This document shows positions 1 through 13,400 of a DNA stretch of 64,000 nt, one piece after another. Numbering within the stretch: the stretch's first letter is position 1; each line of letters starts with the position of its first letter. Origin of the DNA: Opisthocomus hoazin (Eukaryota; Chordata; Aves; Opisthocomiformes; Opisthocomidae); assembly GCF_030867145.1 (NCBI RefSeq), contig NC_134415.1, positions 65,563,300 to 65,627,299 on the forward strand, read 5' to 3'. The translations under genes and the position numbers were made by a program. The notes under the pieces are model-generated. The model did not search any database. It worked only from the letters and a program-made list of their open reading frames with translations, and was not told where the DNA came from.

Positions 1-200
1 GCGCGTCGGAGCGGTGGTCATCTTCACACCCAGCTCTCGCAAACGGGGGCGGAGTGGGAGAGGGCACCTCGCGCCTTTGCGGGGGCGCGGGGGGATGCGG
101 GGGCCGGCCGCCGTGAAAGCACATGCGGGGTCCTGCTTTTCCATCTGCACGATCCAGGGGGCTGGTGGGAGCAGAGGGTGCAATCCACCCATGGGCGCAG
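1..200. promoter_or_regulatory. Edge of a CpG-rich stretch (possible promoter or exon of a gene to the left)
   Basis: The first 200 bases are clearly richer in G+C and CpG than the following 30 kb. A GC box (GGGGCGGAG) lies near position 46, and several CGCG and GCCGGCCGCCG runs follow. The composition drops to ordinary avian intergenic values by about position 210. Open frames here are short and unlike any known protein. I infer the tail of a CpG island whose main part lies left of the window. No transcript direction can be assigned. Confidence 0.4.
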
Positions 201-2739
201 CGGGGTGACGGAGCTCCAAACCTGTGTCTCTAAAGCTGTGTGCCTTCAGAGGCTGGCTAGGGACCCACACGCGCTCTCAAGAGCAACTGAGTGGTGGCAA
301 TGGTGGGCAGGGACCTAAACAGCAACTCACAGCGCTCTGAGCTCTGCCCTCAAGCCCGGGAGAAACAGGGGTGGGCATCTTGGCAGCTCTGCAAACGGTT
401 GAACAGGCAACGCTGCTTTAAAGCTCCTAACAGCCTTGGGAAACAAATACTGTGCTTTGGTATAACAACTCCACCTAGATCTCATTTACCGGGGCTCTAA
501 GACAAGACAAATAATCCAAATACACTTTATCACAGAGCTCTCCATTCCCTTCCAATGGTCCTAGTTGTGTCTCTTTAGTGACTCAAGTGATTCTTGAGAC
601 CTGCTGGCAAGACCAAAAGGATACAGCAGTATAGCTTGTCAGCAAAATGGGATTTCCTGGGACTTTCTTATTCTTTTAAGGCTCTTAAAGGAGCTTTAAA
701 AGTATTACAGGGACATAAAAGGGAACTGGACGATTTTGCAGCTAGCAGGCTACTTCTGAGTCAGTGCAGGAGAGATGAAGGCAGGGATGCTGTAAGGTAT
801 AATACAATCCCCAAACATATCCGAGCATTTCAGTGCACCTCAGGCCAAGATATTGCATTCATGCTTCCTCACCACAGCGCTGAGGAAAGCTCTCATCTGC
901 TCCAGCTTGCTAATTCCCCCCCAGCTCACTGTGGCTTGGCAGTGCCCTGCAAAGCTGAAACTCAATAAACTCCACCCAGACCAGTCCACTGCTTTTCACT
1001 GGTGCAGTAACAACCAGGACTGTTACAAAAATGGGGAGCCTGGTGACCGTATGGTCACTCTGCACTATCCTCATGGGGTATGGTATAGCATCCCGTGCCT
1101 CAGCCCAGTGAAGCCAATGTGAAGTAAAATGTTAACCAGGATCCAAAAGGCTGTCACCAACTACTTTGTATTGATACAGTTCAAAGAGCCACCCAAATAA
1201 TGCGAGATATTTACATGTGAAATGCACAAAGCAGATTTGGAAGCCCGGTTTGTCTGTCATAGAGGAGTATATTTGACTCAGGATAATAATTTCCCCGTCT
1301 TTGGCTATAATATGTAGGCAAGTTCTCATACCAGCAAACTACATATTGAATGCAAAAAGCTTTTAAGAACAGTGTCAAAATATGTGTTTTAAATCCTCAT
1401 AAAATCTAACTCTTCTCACATGGAGACAAACAACAGAAGTTCCTCCTGTGACACAGAGATGCTCAGGTGCAGATACACTAATCTTGCATGAGTTTCCTTA
1501 ATGCTGACAGCTTTTATGCCCTACACTCTAAAGCATATCAAAGACCACAAAAGAAACAGTAGCGGGACACAGCACCATTCCGGATCTGCTATTGTCCCAT
1601 CTTTATATTGTTTTGTGCATGGAGAGAGAAAGAATGGTAGAAAGAAAGAAAGGAAGGAACAAAGCTCAAATAAAACGGTAAAATATGAGGAGAGACTTCA
1701 GAAAGAGTAGACCTTTTTGACTCAGTTATCTTTTTTTTTTCTCCTTCTTGAATAGAACAGAGTTGATGCCACAACGTCTCTGCAGGCTTCCCTCCGTGGA
1801 GCACGGCTAGCGACCGGCCCTGCTTTGAGAGAAGTGCTCCACATTCTCCCTCATGCGAATACCCGAAAAGTGGATACTTGCCTAGCGCTTGCATGCTCTG
1901 TTTTGAGCAAAATCTGTTAGTCCCTTTCTGGTCCCACAGCCAGCCTTTGCTCTGATGGCCTTAGGATGTTAGAGTTGTGCAATGGAACTAGAAACGGAGC
2001 AAACATTACCGGGTTTCAAAGAGCCGCACGTGCCAACTTACTGCCACTCTGCCTTCCGCAGAAACCTACCCAAGGTACAGGACCCCAGCCGAGGCCTAGG
2101 ATTCTGCATAGAAAGCGTATGTACTTGCAATTACTGCCACGAATTCCGAAATCGAGGAATCTCTGGAGTTTCTACATAAAAACGAGAACATCAAAGTTTC
2201 CATCTGAATTTGGTTTATGGATTAGGAGGCAGCCCAGGCAGAGCCAGTCCTCCTTGCTCTGACACTTTCAGATAGCACTGCTGCTTCTGGGTGCTGCCAC
2301 ACAGCCCAGCCAGAATTCAAAATTGTGATGAAACAGCAAGAAAAGGGACCAGGGTCCCAAGCGCAGTCCCTGGGAACAGCAGCTCCAAGTTCCCATCCTC
2401 CAAAGTGCGCTGAGCACTCAGTTCAGAACCTATGAGTTACATCCATGACGATAGCTGGAGAAAGACAAACACAGGCCAGCCTGGCAGCTCTTCTTGCTGT
2501 TTTTACCTGCCTGCCAACAGGCAGAGAGGTGAATGACTTCCTGGAGACAAGCAGCCCAGAGATGGGTTTGCAGCAGGCACTTGACCTCTGGCCTCTGATC
2601 TGAGATGAGAGTCGACAAGGCTTGATGCAACACAACACAGCATTGCTGCCTCACATTTTGAGGCTGAAAGGAAGCAGAACTGTTGGTTTCCTCCCCTCCC
2701 CACCATTTCCCTACTTCTGCTGCTTTAAGCCTCTTGCTT
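201..2739. other. Non-coding single-copy sequence, no gene recognised
   Basis: Open frames are short, lie on both strands and match no protein I know. The only structure seen is a purine-rich GAAA/GGAA run around 1622-1660 and a T-rich tract near 1729-1740. Nothing else stands out. Confidence 0.6.
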
Positions 2740-3012
2740 CACAAAGTGAAGCACAGGAAGTTCTGTCTGAACATGAGGAAGAACTTCTTCCCTCTGAGGG
2801 TGACGGAGCACTGGAACAGGCTGCCCGGGGAGGTTGTGGAGTCTCCTTCACTGGAGATATTCAAGACCCGCCTGGACAAGGTCCTGTGCAGCCTGCTGTA
2901 GGTGACCCTGCTTCGGCAGGAGGGTTGGACTAGATGACCCACAGAGGTCCCTTCCAACCCCTACCATTCTGTGATTCTGTGATTCTGTGATTCTGTGATT
3001 CTGTGTGATTCT
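2740..3012 (+). mobile_element. CR1 LINE, 5'-truncated 3' tail
   Basis: CR1 is the dominant non-LTR retrotransposon of birds. This copy holds only the last ~54 codons of ORF2, with the C-terminal motif ending in VLCSLL and a stop just before GGTGACCCTGCTTCGGCAGG, followed by the 3' UTR. It closes on five ATTCTGTG octamers (about 2967-3006), the diagnostic CR1 3' end. The remaining frame is open and near-identical to the copies at 33, 43, 55 and 56 kb, so it belongs to the same young subfamily. The 5' junction is near 2740, where homology to the other copies starts. It is far too short to be active. Confidence 0.95.
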
Positions 3013-6000
3013 CTGCTGCTCTGCCACCAGGAGAGACAAGCTCTGGTCCAGATGAAAATGGAGCAGTAACTCTGGTGCTGGGGCTCTCCTTGCTAGCTTG
3101 CGGGCATAGCCCCCTTCCTGGCAGCAGCCCACAGCACGGTAACCAGGTCCCTCTTCCCTAAACCTCCAAATAATTTCCCCAATCTGAGCCTTGCGAAGCA
3201 GCGTTCAGCCACGCACAATAAACTCTCACATTCCCTCTCCCGCCGGGGGTCCCAGGGAGACAGCTCGGCGCTTCAAAACCATGCGAGGCTGCCTCTCGGT
3301 TACCAGCAACGCTCAGCCCTCGTACGTGCTTTAGCATTTTAGAAATCGTAGGGTTTCATCGCTGCGCTGTGTTTAGCTTAGGGAGCGCAAATAAGTTCCC
3401 CGAGACCCATCGTGCGGTTAGTGCGAGCCAATGAGCGGGCTCACGGAGGGCATCACTTGCCAAAAGAGCAGATGTGTCCGAAGCCTGTACCAGTTAATTT
3501 CGTGACCTACTGAAATCACTGAGAGATTTATACTGCTAATTACTGACTTTGTTTCTGGTTTAATCATCCTTTCCTTCACCTTTCTGTAAAGCTGAGAAAG
3601 GAAAAAACACTGATAAACATCTCATTTTAAGTAGGGTATTGTTTCAAATACAAGCACATGAATTAAAAGAGGATTTTTTTTTTTTGGAAAAAAAAACATT
3701 TATGAAGAAAATATCTTAACTAAATCTTTTAATTCAGCAGTGAGGTATATCTTTACTTCATTTCCCATCCAGAATCCTTCATGAAGTGAAAGCAAAATTA
3801 TTTAAAAGTACTTCTGCTGTTCTGGACATGAACCAATGAACTGCAATAGACTGAAATTTCTTATAAAAGCCCTGGAAAATGAATGGCAGGAATGAAAGGC
3901 TGCTGAAATGTTACAAAATACACTAAAACCTTGATACTGCAAAGTTTTACTCCCCCTTTTAAGTACATTTAGTGCAGAATTCATTGAACCTGCTATGGCA
4001 ACATACACGCATAAAATCACCGTGTGCAGGCAGTCTCAGGGAGCATGTTAACCTAATCCTGTTTTCTGTCTAAATGCTTCTTTCTGTGATTTGCTCTGGC
4101 TTGATGTCCTTCACTCCCCCATGCACCTCTGATGCTGGGTTCCCATATTTTCCATCAGTACTGGCGCTAGGCACACCGTGCAAATACACACACAAAAAGG
4201 CCTGACGCCAAACCGTGGATTAATAGACAGAATAGCAAAACTGTACCTTTATTTTTCGCATAGCAGATCCAGCTTTGAAGATGATTCTTCCTAAAACCTT
4301 GGGCACATTACTCAAACCTCTCTCTGCCTCTCAGGAGGGGAAGAAGTCCTTTCAGAGCTGCCCAGCAGCCTGGTAACACCAACAAGCTGCCGCGACCACC
4401 ACAGAACAAAGCCCCTCAGTGCTCATATTCTTTCCTTCAGGAGAGATTTGATTGCTAAAGAGAACATATAGTGGGCCAAAGGCTATGTTTTGACCTTCCC
4501 GGTGTCTGTAGGTTAAGCTGAGGAAGGCAGGACTGGGACCTCTGGTTTCCATTTCTTCCCAGAGGCCAGCAGGTGCCTTGCCTCCAGCTCCTCTGAGTTC
4601 TCTTCCCACTGAATTTCTGGGCTTGCCTTGTGCCTGGGGTTTGGGAAAAGGAAGAACTCTGTAAGAAAAGTTGGGCTTAAGCACTTAAAGTCGTCTGTTT
4701 CTCCTTCCTGTGTGTTCAGACCCTCTCGAGCTGATGGCCTGGACGTTGACACAGAAGTGGCACCGAAGTACTGAAGCAGTGAGTCTCGACCGCCCCTCAG
4801 ATCAGGGGCAATGGGGCTGTCACAACCTCCTCCCATGGCGTCCCTGCAGTTAACCAAGGTGCAGAGCTCTCAGGCCCCCAAACTGAACAAAACCAAGCCA
4901 AACCAAACTAAAACCGAAATGAAATCAGCGCCTCCAACATCAGCGCCCTGCGCAATCGGTTGTTTCTCCAATCCGGGAAAATTTGTTGTCAGGGAGGGAC
5001 TTAACTCTGTATGAAAGGAATGTTGTTTCATTTCAGAACCAGAGATTTCCGACAAGACAGAGCATGAGCTTTCTGAAAGGCCAGAGCTTTTTGTTTTTTT
5101 CTCACAAACATGCTCAGACATAGCTTTCCTTTCAGCTAATTAAGCTGTTTTAAAGCAAACTGGTCAAACAGTGACATCGTGGTGGGGAGCCTTGGAATCA
5201 ATTGCATGATATAGAAGGCAGGACATTTAAAGGGTGACTTCTGCCATTGTTTCCCCTGGCTGAATCTTTTCTACTTGGTCAATGCTGCCAGAGTGACCCC
5301 ATACAATTGGGAGAATTCAAAGCCACTGACCTCAAGAGATGCCATTAAGAAGGCAACTGCAGAATAAGATTTCATGGTTGGGAGCCAAATTTACCTTCTC
5401 CTTCCATGTCTTGATGCTTACAATATTTTATATGTATGTTTTCTTCCTGTCATTACCATACTGCTAAACCGGCTAAATAAAACGGGAAGGCAGAGTAAGG
5501 CAGCACCGGCAATAGCTGCACCTTGGCTGTGTGGGAGAGCCACACCATTTAAGATGAAAGCTAGAACTGCAAACAAATCATCTTACGGCATTACGGCGGT
5601 TCCTTCGCCTTCGTGACAGTGAGTGATTGGTAGGAGTAAGATTCACTTTGCTAGCACAGAAGATGGACTCTGCCCAGCATATATTTTGTTAAACAGAGTA
5701 TGACACGCATTGTTTTTCCAAGCTGCTGGATATAAAATTGGTGAGTTTCAACATCTGCCAAATGACCATACAGTTTCCCATGTGCAAAGAATAGACAAAT
5801 CTGAAACATTCTGTTAATAACCAGAAGCGCTGGCAAAAATGGGTTCCTCACTGTTTTCTTTCTGAGGACGTCAGGGAGGCCATTCAGCCGGGCAGCTGAC
5901 ACACAAAGAAACCTTGGGAAACCTGCAAAAGGGGGAGCCGCTGCTGCAGTCCCGTGGCAAAGCCGTGCTAAGCGCAGCGGCTGGAGCTACACAAAGTTCC

Positions 6001-7226
6001 CCGTGCCACTGGAGAGATGCTCCATCCAGCTGTTTTCAGCGCATCCGAGGAAGCTGAGTCTGTGCCATGGTTCACAGTATCAGGTCCCCATTCCACAAAG
6101 ACACCAGACACGGCAGGTTTATGCCTGTGTGCTCAGCACATACAGACTAAACAGAGGTGGTGCACAACCATATTGCAGCATTTGATGAACAATACCTACA
6201 CATCCATTTCTGCTCCTCAAGAATCCACCCGAAGCCCAGCCAGCCCTCCTGGACGTACCTTGTGTCATTGCACTCTTCCTCCTCGCCACTGCATGGAGAG
6301 CCTGTGTCCCCTTGGCCAGAAGGTCTCCTGCGTGATCAGAGATCCAGCACCTCAGCACACGGCACGAGCAGAGCGGTGTCCCTGCCTGTGCCGGGGGCTC
6401 AGGGCAGGGTTGTCCTGGGGCTCCCCGTACACACGCAGGGCATCTCTGTGGGCGTGGGGGTGTCTTGCACCTGCATCCCATGCCATGCATGCACATTATT
6501 TCAGAGGGTATAAGTGGAATCTCTTTTAAACAGTATCACAACAGCTAAATATCCTCAGGTTATGTTGCGGGGCAACATGACCCACATGGAAACGTCATGT
6601 GGTGGCTTGCTCTGAAGCCCGGCTGTCTCCAGCACAGACGGTCTCAGCTCTGGACAGCTGGGTGGTGGGGCACATGTCTCTGTCCAGAGAGACTTCTGCA
6701 TCAGGGCATTGCTCGACCGAGTCAGCCCGGCCTGCCCAAAGAACAGGGCTACAGCCACCGCAGCAGAAAAGGGGGAAGGTGATGGAGGCTGCCAAATCAC
6801 GGGGGGCCGGTGTCCCCACGCCACCAGCGCATCTGCAAAGACATGGCAGCTGGCTTTAAGCCATTGGGATGGGCAGAGGGACTCGTCCACGGGAGCATGT
6901 CAGCCCTGGGTCGCCCCTTTCCCCACATGTGCACGGATGTGTGCTGGCACGTGTGGGCACCCTGCCCCTCTCCCCGGGGCCCGGCCCTCCGCTCCCCTTC
7001 TCGTGATGTCGCATGTTCGACGAGATGACTTGCTCTACAGAAGCCATGTGTTGTCATAATGTAACATCATTAAACAAAGTGTTTAGAGCAGTTTTCGCAG
7101 AGCCAGAACATGAACAACAAAACCCGCCAATTACAGTGTCATTTTGCGTAGTTGTTAGGGTTTCAAATGTCTCCAACTTTCTCTGGTAGGCCATATTGAG
7201 CATGTCACAGCGAACATCTGAGATAA
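3013..7226. other. Non-coding single-copy sequence, no gene recognised
   Basis: This is mixed AT-rich and GC-richer DNA. A T12 run followed by GG and A9 (about 3674-3696) could fold into a small hairpin. The 6.2-7.0 kb part is GC-richer and open in several overlapping frames on both strands, which is typical of composition and not of coding; no frame shows a known domain. From about 7080 the sequence looks like the single-copy type often found in conserved noncoding elements, but this cannot be tested here. Confidence 0.55.
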
Positions 7227-7493
7227 CGATTTGCTAGGCAATGTGCAATTCTCGCCTTTTTTTTTTTTTTTAATATCCAAGAAGAAAGAGTTCTTTATAA
7301 TAATTTGGCTCAAATGTCTACACACATTGCTCCAGCGTCTGTAGCAGCATGTGTTTCTAGGATTGTTCTGGAAGAGAAAATGCAGAAACAGCAGGGAGCA
7401 GAAGATAAACAGGCAATTCGTGACTCATTAAAACAAGCATTGGTAGCCAACATTGTGGAGTGTGTGAAGGCCCCAGATCCAACTCGCCTATAA
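7227..7493 (+). other. Unrecognised open frame with an acceptor-like 5' edge (possible terminal exon or retrocopy)
   Basis: The frame is open from 7227 (after a TAA at 7224) to a TAA at 7491. A T15 run (7257-7271) followed by TAATATCCAAG gives a polypyrimidine tract plus AG, resembling a 3' splice site at 7280-7281. Downstream it would encode about 70 residues of ordinary protein-like composition, with a charged, helix-prone middle (VLEEKMQKQQ, then KQAIRDSLKQAL) and a C-terminus ending in KAPDPTRL. No ATG stands near the left edge; the first is at 7314. I do not recognise the protein. It may be the last exon of a gene, a fragment of a processed pseudogene, or chance: the window has many frames of this size. 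There is no poly-A tail after it. Confidence 0.25.
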
Positions 7494-10400
7494 ACTTTTT
7501 TTACCAGCTGGACTTAGCATCTGTCAGAGTTTGGAAGGAGAGATAATCTGGTACAAATGATTTCAGTGTGTCGCATTTATTAACCTGCCACCTTACATAA
7601 CACTGCTGATTGGGAACTGGGGGACCGGCTTGAGCAGTGACACAGCTTATTGCCCAAACGGTACGACTTACCTATTAAAGATGCTGTCTTTCCTCCCTCT
7701 TTTTAAATTATAATGAAGACAACGGAGCAACTGCAAAAGAGACAATGAAGCAAACTCAAAAAGCGGTGCAGTTTCGGGAAACATACGTGCCAGACAATAT
7801 CCTCAGCAGACATTTTCTGCTTTGTTTTTCTTTTTTTCCAGTCCCCGCTTTACCCCACATGCTCAGAAGACTTTTTAGCCTGTTTGTCACAGGAGCTGGG
7901 ATGCTCTCCTCTGAATAAAACAAGCGCCCCGTCTCACTCCCCAAGCTACCGCCCGCTGAGTGCGATGTTATTTTACTGCCTGATTGGCTCCAGGAGTGGA
8001 AAATATCGCGGATGCCACGGCAGGCTCAACACTCCACATGAAAATGAACACGATTTTTTTCAAAGCATTTTAGAGAATTTCAAATATGTTCTCCCTTTTT
8101 AATGCAGTTTCTCTCATTAAGGGCCTGATCCTTCTCTAATTAATGTAGATGGAAAAATTCCTTTTCATTCCAAAAGGGAAAAGGCTGGTTTCTGATGCTC
8201 TGCAGGAACTGCTGGCTTGGTAAGAGGAAAAAAAATCCATCAGAAGTAATACATACATGTATCCTAGCTTGGGGTTCGGCTGTTTCCAGCTCACTGAACA
8301 CTTACTAGGGACTACTTGACAAACAAAAAACCACAAAGTGCTGTTTTGCTTCTTTTCCAGATCAGAAGCCATGAATTTCAAATTAATAGAGATGTTTACT
8401 CGCTAATACAAAATTTACATGTATTAGCTTATGAAATATGAATATGCCAGTTTCTTGTTGCAAAATACAGTGTCACCATTTAAAAAAACAAACCTGCAGA
8501 GACTTTGGGAGAAAAAAAACAACACTCAGGCTTAGGAATACCTCACATTTCATTTCAGTTAGCCTATTATTTGTAGTTTCGAAACTTTATTGGTCCCCGA
8601 TCTAATCTTTTCTGAGTATGAAAACATTAACATATGGTTTAACACAGCACAGGGCTGGAAAGTCCATATCCCAAATGCACATTGTATGCAGGGTGACATT
8701 CACACTAAATATCATCCCACAGGGTCTGTACTCCATTTTACCTGGGATTGGAGAGCCATGAAATCTCTGGAAAAGTTGTTCATGAGCCTGAACCAAATGG
8801 CGCGCAGTGTACTGAGATACTAGCAGCGTGTGCTGCTGCCAAAGGTTGTGGCTCAAATGTCTCTCTAAGTAACATTAAAAATCTGCTGCTTCATGCCTAT
8901 GAATTTCAATATTTATAGCGTTCAATAAAATGGTCCACTGTCAGAGAGAGATGTGCCACTGTGCACTCTCTGAGCAGATGGGCCGCAATATGGCACATTT
9001 ACATGGACCAGCTGTGGAGTGCAGAAATGAATGCTGGTCAGAGGCAGGCTGGAGGCGCACATCTGGAATGCAAACAGACCCGCCTCCGCAGCAGCCCAGA
9101 CCTTCCCGGGCAGGACAAGCTCTGATTTAGAGCCGCTCACCAGTGTACCTTAAACTGCATCAAGAGTCCTCATTAACACAAGAGACTACGGTGAGGTTTA
9201 GGGCCTGGAGCTGCTCTGCTGGGCATCTGTTAGAGCCCGGGGATGGCACTCTGTAGCCTGGCGTAGAGGCGCCCCGGGGAGACATTCTCTCCCGTACCAA
9301 GCTACGGGCTAAATTTAACTTTTTTTTTTTTCTTTAAATTCTCTCCTGTACGGTGTTGTACACTGAATGTCTTCTGATGCATGCAGCAAACAAGCTTCTC
9401 TCACCTCCCCCGCCTCTCCCTGAGCCCCCCTGGGCAACTGGGGAGTCTTCTAATACTCTGAAACTTAATTGATTTATTTTTTAAGCAGAAAACAGTGAAT
9501 ACTCCAGCACCACACATAAAGGATAAAGCGCACTTCTGCTTCGTTTCTACACTAAAAGTGGATTTTTGAACCTTTAGAACACAATTTCTAGAAAAAAAGG
9601 CTGGTCGCCACTTCTATATAAATCATTTTACACTGTGCTTGGGCAAAATCCTGGAGCTTCTGAAGTCAATGGCAGAATTCCCACTGATTTCCAGTACAGT
9701 AAGGATTTTTCTCAATTAGAATAAATAGACCTTAAAGTGGGTATAAAAAATAATTTACTCACACATTAAGGCCCCTCTGTTCTTTCAGTATGGTCTAATG
9801 TGTCCTTAGTGTATATAAAAATCATATGTTTAAATCAAAAGGACAGAGCAAACTTGTATCTTTGATTCAGCATGGAAATAATCATCACCAAATTAATAAA
9901 TCTGATACTGCAAATCAGACCTTCCAGTTTTTCCAGATCAGCATATTTCATCACCACATTTTACTTTTACCGAAGTATTAAGTGTGTGTTGGGGGGGTGC
10001 AAATACAGGTGTGACAGATGAATTACTTTCTGAAATCCGATAGTCTTTGGCATTTCAGCCTTCCCAGAGCTAATACCGGAGACACCGTGCCAGCTGAAGT
10101 GCGGTGCTGCCCCGTTGCTAGCCTGCTGCACGGCAGCTCCCCCGCTTACCTGCCTTCGGAGTATAAATGAAAGTGTTTCAAGTGTCCCTGAGGCTGAACA
10201 TGCAAAGCTACAGAGAAGAATTGGTGCTTCTGTCCAGGAATTTCTTACCCCCCCTCTCCCCCTCCTCTTACCTCCTACCCTCTCGCTCCTGCCATTCACA
10301 GGTTTTTAGAGCATTTTTAAAGGCTTGGCTGGTTTTAATGAATAGGAACACAGAGGGGGGAGTAAACTGCCCAGTTTATGATTGCTTCTGTCATCTCGCT

Positions 10401-13400
10401 GGAGGAAGGCATGATGAAAACTAGCACGAATATGGCTTTAAAAAGAGCATTGCCAGGTTTCTACCCTATTCTTTTTCATCATTCCTGGGTATCTGTGACA
10501 CTTTGAAGCCCAAATAAGCTGAGGAAATCCATCGCCCACACATACACAGCAAGTACTCCATAGTGTAAAGTATCAATGCATACTTAAAATGATGCTGACA
10601 ACAGATACACGCACTTTGTGCCCAATTCTGCTTTCTGGGAAGTTAATGACAGAGCTCCTTTTGACTGCTGGGGGGCTGCAGCTTGGAGCTGTTCTTTGTT
10701 CATCAATTAATAATTCAAAGTACATCTGAAATCACACATCCAGTGCAGCGCAGGGCACAGCGTATTGTGCATCAGAAATAGTGCCCCAAATTTGGTTAGG
10801 GCTGAATAGCTCTGTCCTCGCGGGGCAGGTCCTGGGGCCACCCAGAGTGACACTGCAACGCTGCTCCTCTTCGCTCTGCCAGGGGATGAAGCACACATTG
10901 TATCGTGGGGTGGAGGGCACTGCCTGAACAGCAGAGGTTAGGATGCCAACCCAGGAGAGGAGAGACTCTGCTCGGTCACTCAGCGAAAGCTAAGCTGGGA
11001 GAACCTGGAGACGCGCGAGGATTTAATGCATGCACACACACCCAAACCGCCGAGGATGTTTGAACAGGCATGGAAATGAGTCAAAAACCCCCGAGCATCA
11101 TTTCCAGAGACCTCCACAACAGGGGAATTGGGGACTCAGCTATTCAGCTAGCAGATAGTGTAGGTATAGGCCTGGTTTCTCTGTCTGCGAACCAGAAAGA
11201 AAAGCCCTACCCCAATGCAGGGGAGTGGGAGGAAAAATATACAGCAGGTTGAGGTGCCTCAAGACCACAGCCACAGGGCTGTATTCACACCAAAAATACA
11301 TGGAAAGCTTGATGCTCTTTGGGACTGATGGCTGCCTACCAATCAAGGAAAGCTTAGGTAATTGCTATCTGAAGCAAGGCTCGCAGCATCTGTGTTATTG
11401 CAGCCTCTCAGATTTGTTAGGGCAATTTTAATCCAGATTTACAGTCATCATCTTCCTCATATGCTAGGCAAAACCGTGGGACCCACCTGAGGGGGATGAG
11501 AGCCCTCGGGCCAAGCAAGAGTGGCCGAGCAGCTCCCAGGCAGCGAGAAATCAGCTGCAGTGCTTGGAGCCACTATCTGTCTCTTGCTGCCTCGGCTCGA
11601 AGGCGGCAGACAGAGCCGTTACCATCACAAATCACTCCGGGGCTGGATGTCCATCAGGCAAGCACTGTTCCAGCGCGGGGCTGTCTGGCACAACATGTGC
11701 CTGTCATGGACTGCTGCACATGCAAGTTTTCCCATCTTGTAGGAGATATTTTGACCAGATCCTTCCTGACAAGAAACAAGTCTATTTATGGCTAGCTTCT
11801 TTTCATAAATAACCCAGACCCTTACTAAAGTGCACACGCATGTGTATTTGGTTTCTAGTGTTATTTATTATCCTTTTTTTTTTCTTTTCTTTCTTTTCCT
11901 CCCACTGCAGAAGCAGCTCATGGAACTCCTAAGTTTATTATAATTACTGTAAGGAGTTTTTACAAGGACTCAGACCTCCAGGTCTCTTTGACCTCATCTA
12001 TTCTCTGCCAACAGCGGCATTTGATTGCTCAATAACGAACTATACAATCCTGGGTGACTGCACGGTAAAGTGAGATTTTCTGCTCTGATCAAATTATATG
12101 CAGTGGAAAAAGGCAGGTGTTAGGGAGTTACTGACAGATCTCAGATGCTCTTGCTCATCCCCAGGCTAAATTTAGAGCAGCCTGTGGGCTAATTTATCTT
12201 ACACTCTTCTGGCAGTGGTCACCGGAGGGGCTTCTGCCAGCCAGTGATGGTCAGGATGAGATGAAATCACGGGCTATATCCAGCCACAAACTGTATGTTC
12301 CCCACCTGACAGTAGCGTGTGAGTATTAAGTATCCCTTTTAAATAGCAAATAGTCTTGATTTTACGGAGCAGAAAGATCTCCTAATGCTTTATCCCTACT
12401 CACGGTGCAGAACCAGCACAGCTCAGGGAAAGGAGGTGGGATTCTGGGCACCCAAGAGAGCTGCTGAGCAAAGGTGCCTTGGAGGAACTTTTTTTGTGGT
12501 ACTGGTAGAAATCTCTCAGCAACTGGGAAGTCAGGCTGACTTCCACATTCCTTCATAGCTTGCAAAGGAAAATGAACACATTTTTTTTCTTATAAACTGA
12601 TTACATCTGCCCTGGAAATCAGTGCAAATCAAGTGCAGAACTCTCTTCCTTCATGCCAAGCCCCTTCTGATGGGAAGGAAAGCAAGTACCATGGTGCACC
12701 TCAGTGTCCGCTGCATGTGGGGGAACATTGAAAAAAACGTCTGCAGATGATTAAACCAGATATGTTGCACTAACGTTTGCAATCCCATTTTTGGTTTCAG
12801 ACATTAGGGATGAAGCTGCTGCTTGACAAAGCAAAATTATCACGGTATGTAGCTTGAATCAACATGCCAAGGAAGGCCAGCGTGTGTTGGCCAGCAGCAG
12901 CCCAGTATGACCGAAGAAGCAGCAGTGGAGCTTGGTCCATATGTTTGTCCTGCTCTCGCTGCTGAGCAGAATCCTGCCGCACCGGTTTCGGAGCTTTGAA
13001 GGGCAGAAGGGACCATTAAATCACACCGTCACCAGCCCTGGCTGGGGCTGCCCAGGCAACAGATGGCTGAAATGTAAGCGAAGCTCATCAGGAGAAAAAA
13101 TTTCTGCTTTATTATAATTCTACAGAAAAAAAAAAAAAAGAAAAAGCAGCAACCCAACCCCAGGAAATCCTAAAACTCTATATCGAGTTTTAATGGTGGG
13201 GGGGAAAGAAAGCCAACTCTGCAGTATTTTGTTCCAGAAGCATCAGAATATGATGATTTTAAAACATATCAGACTCCCCTGGGCTCTTAGCAGCTGCCAG
13301 ACCATTTCATCCCCCCTTTTAATAGTGGGAAACTTTTCAGTCATAGGAAAAAAGTGTAGTGCTGGCTGTGGTAGATGCTTCAGTGGGTCGGCACTTTGCT

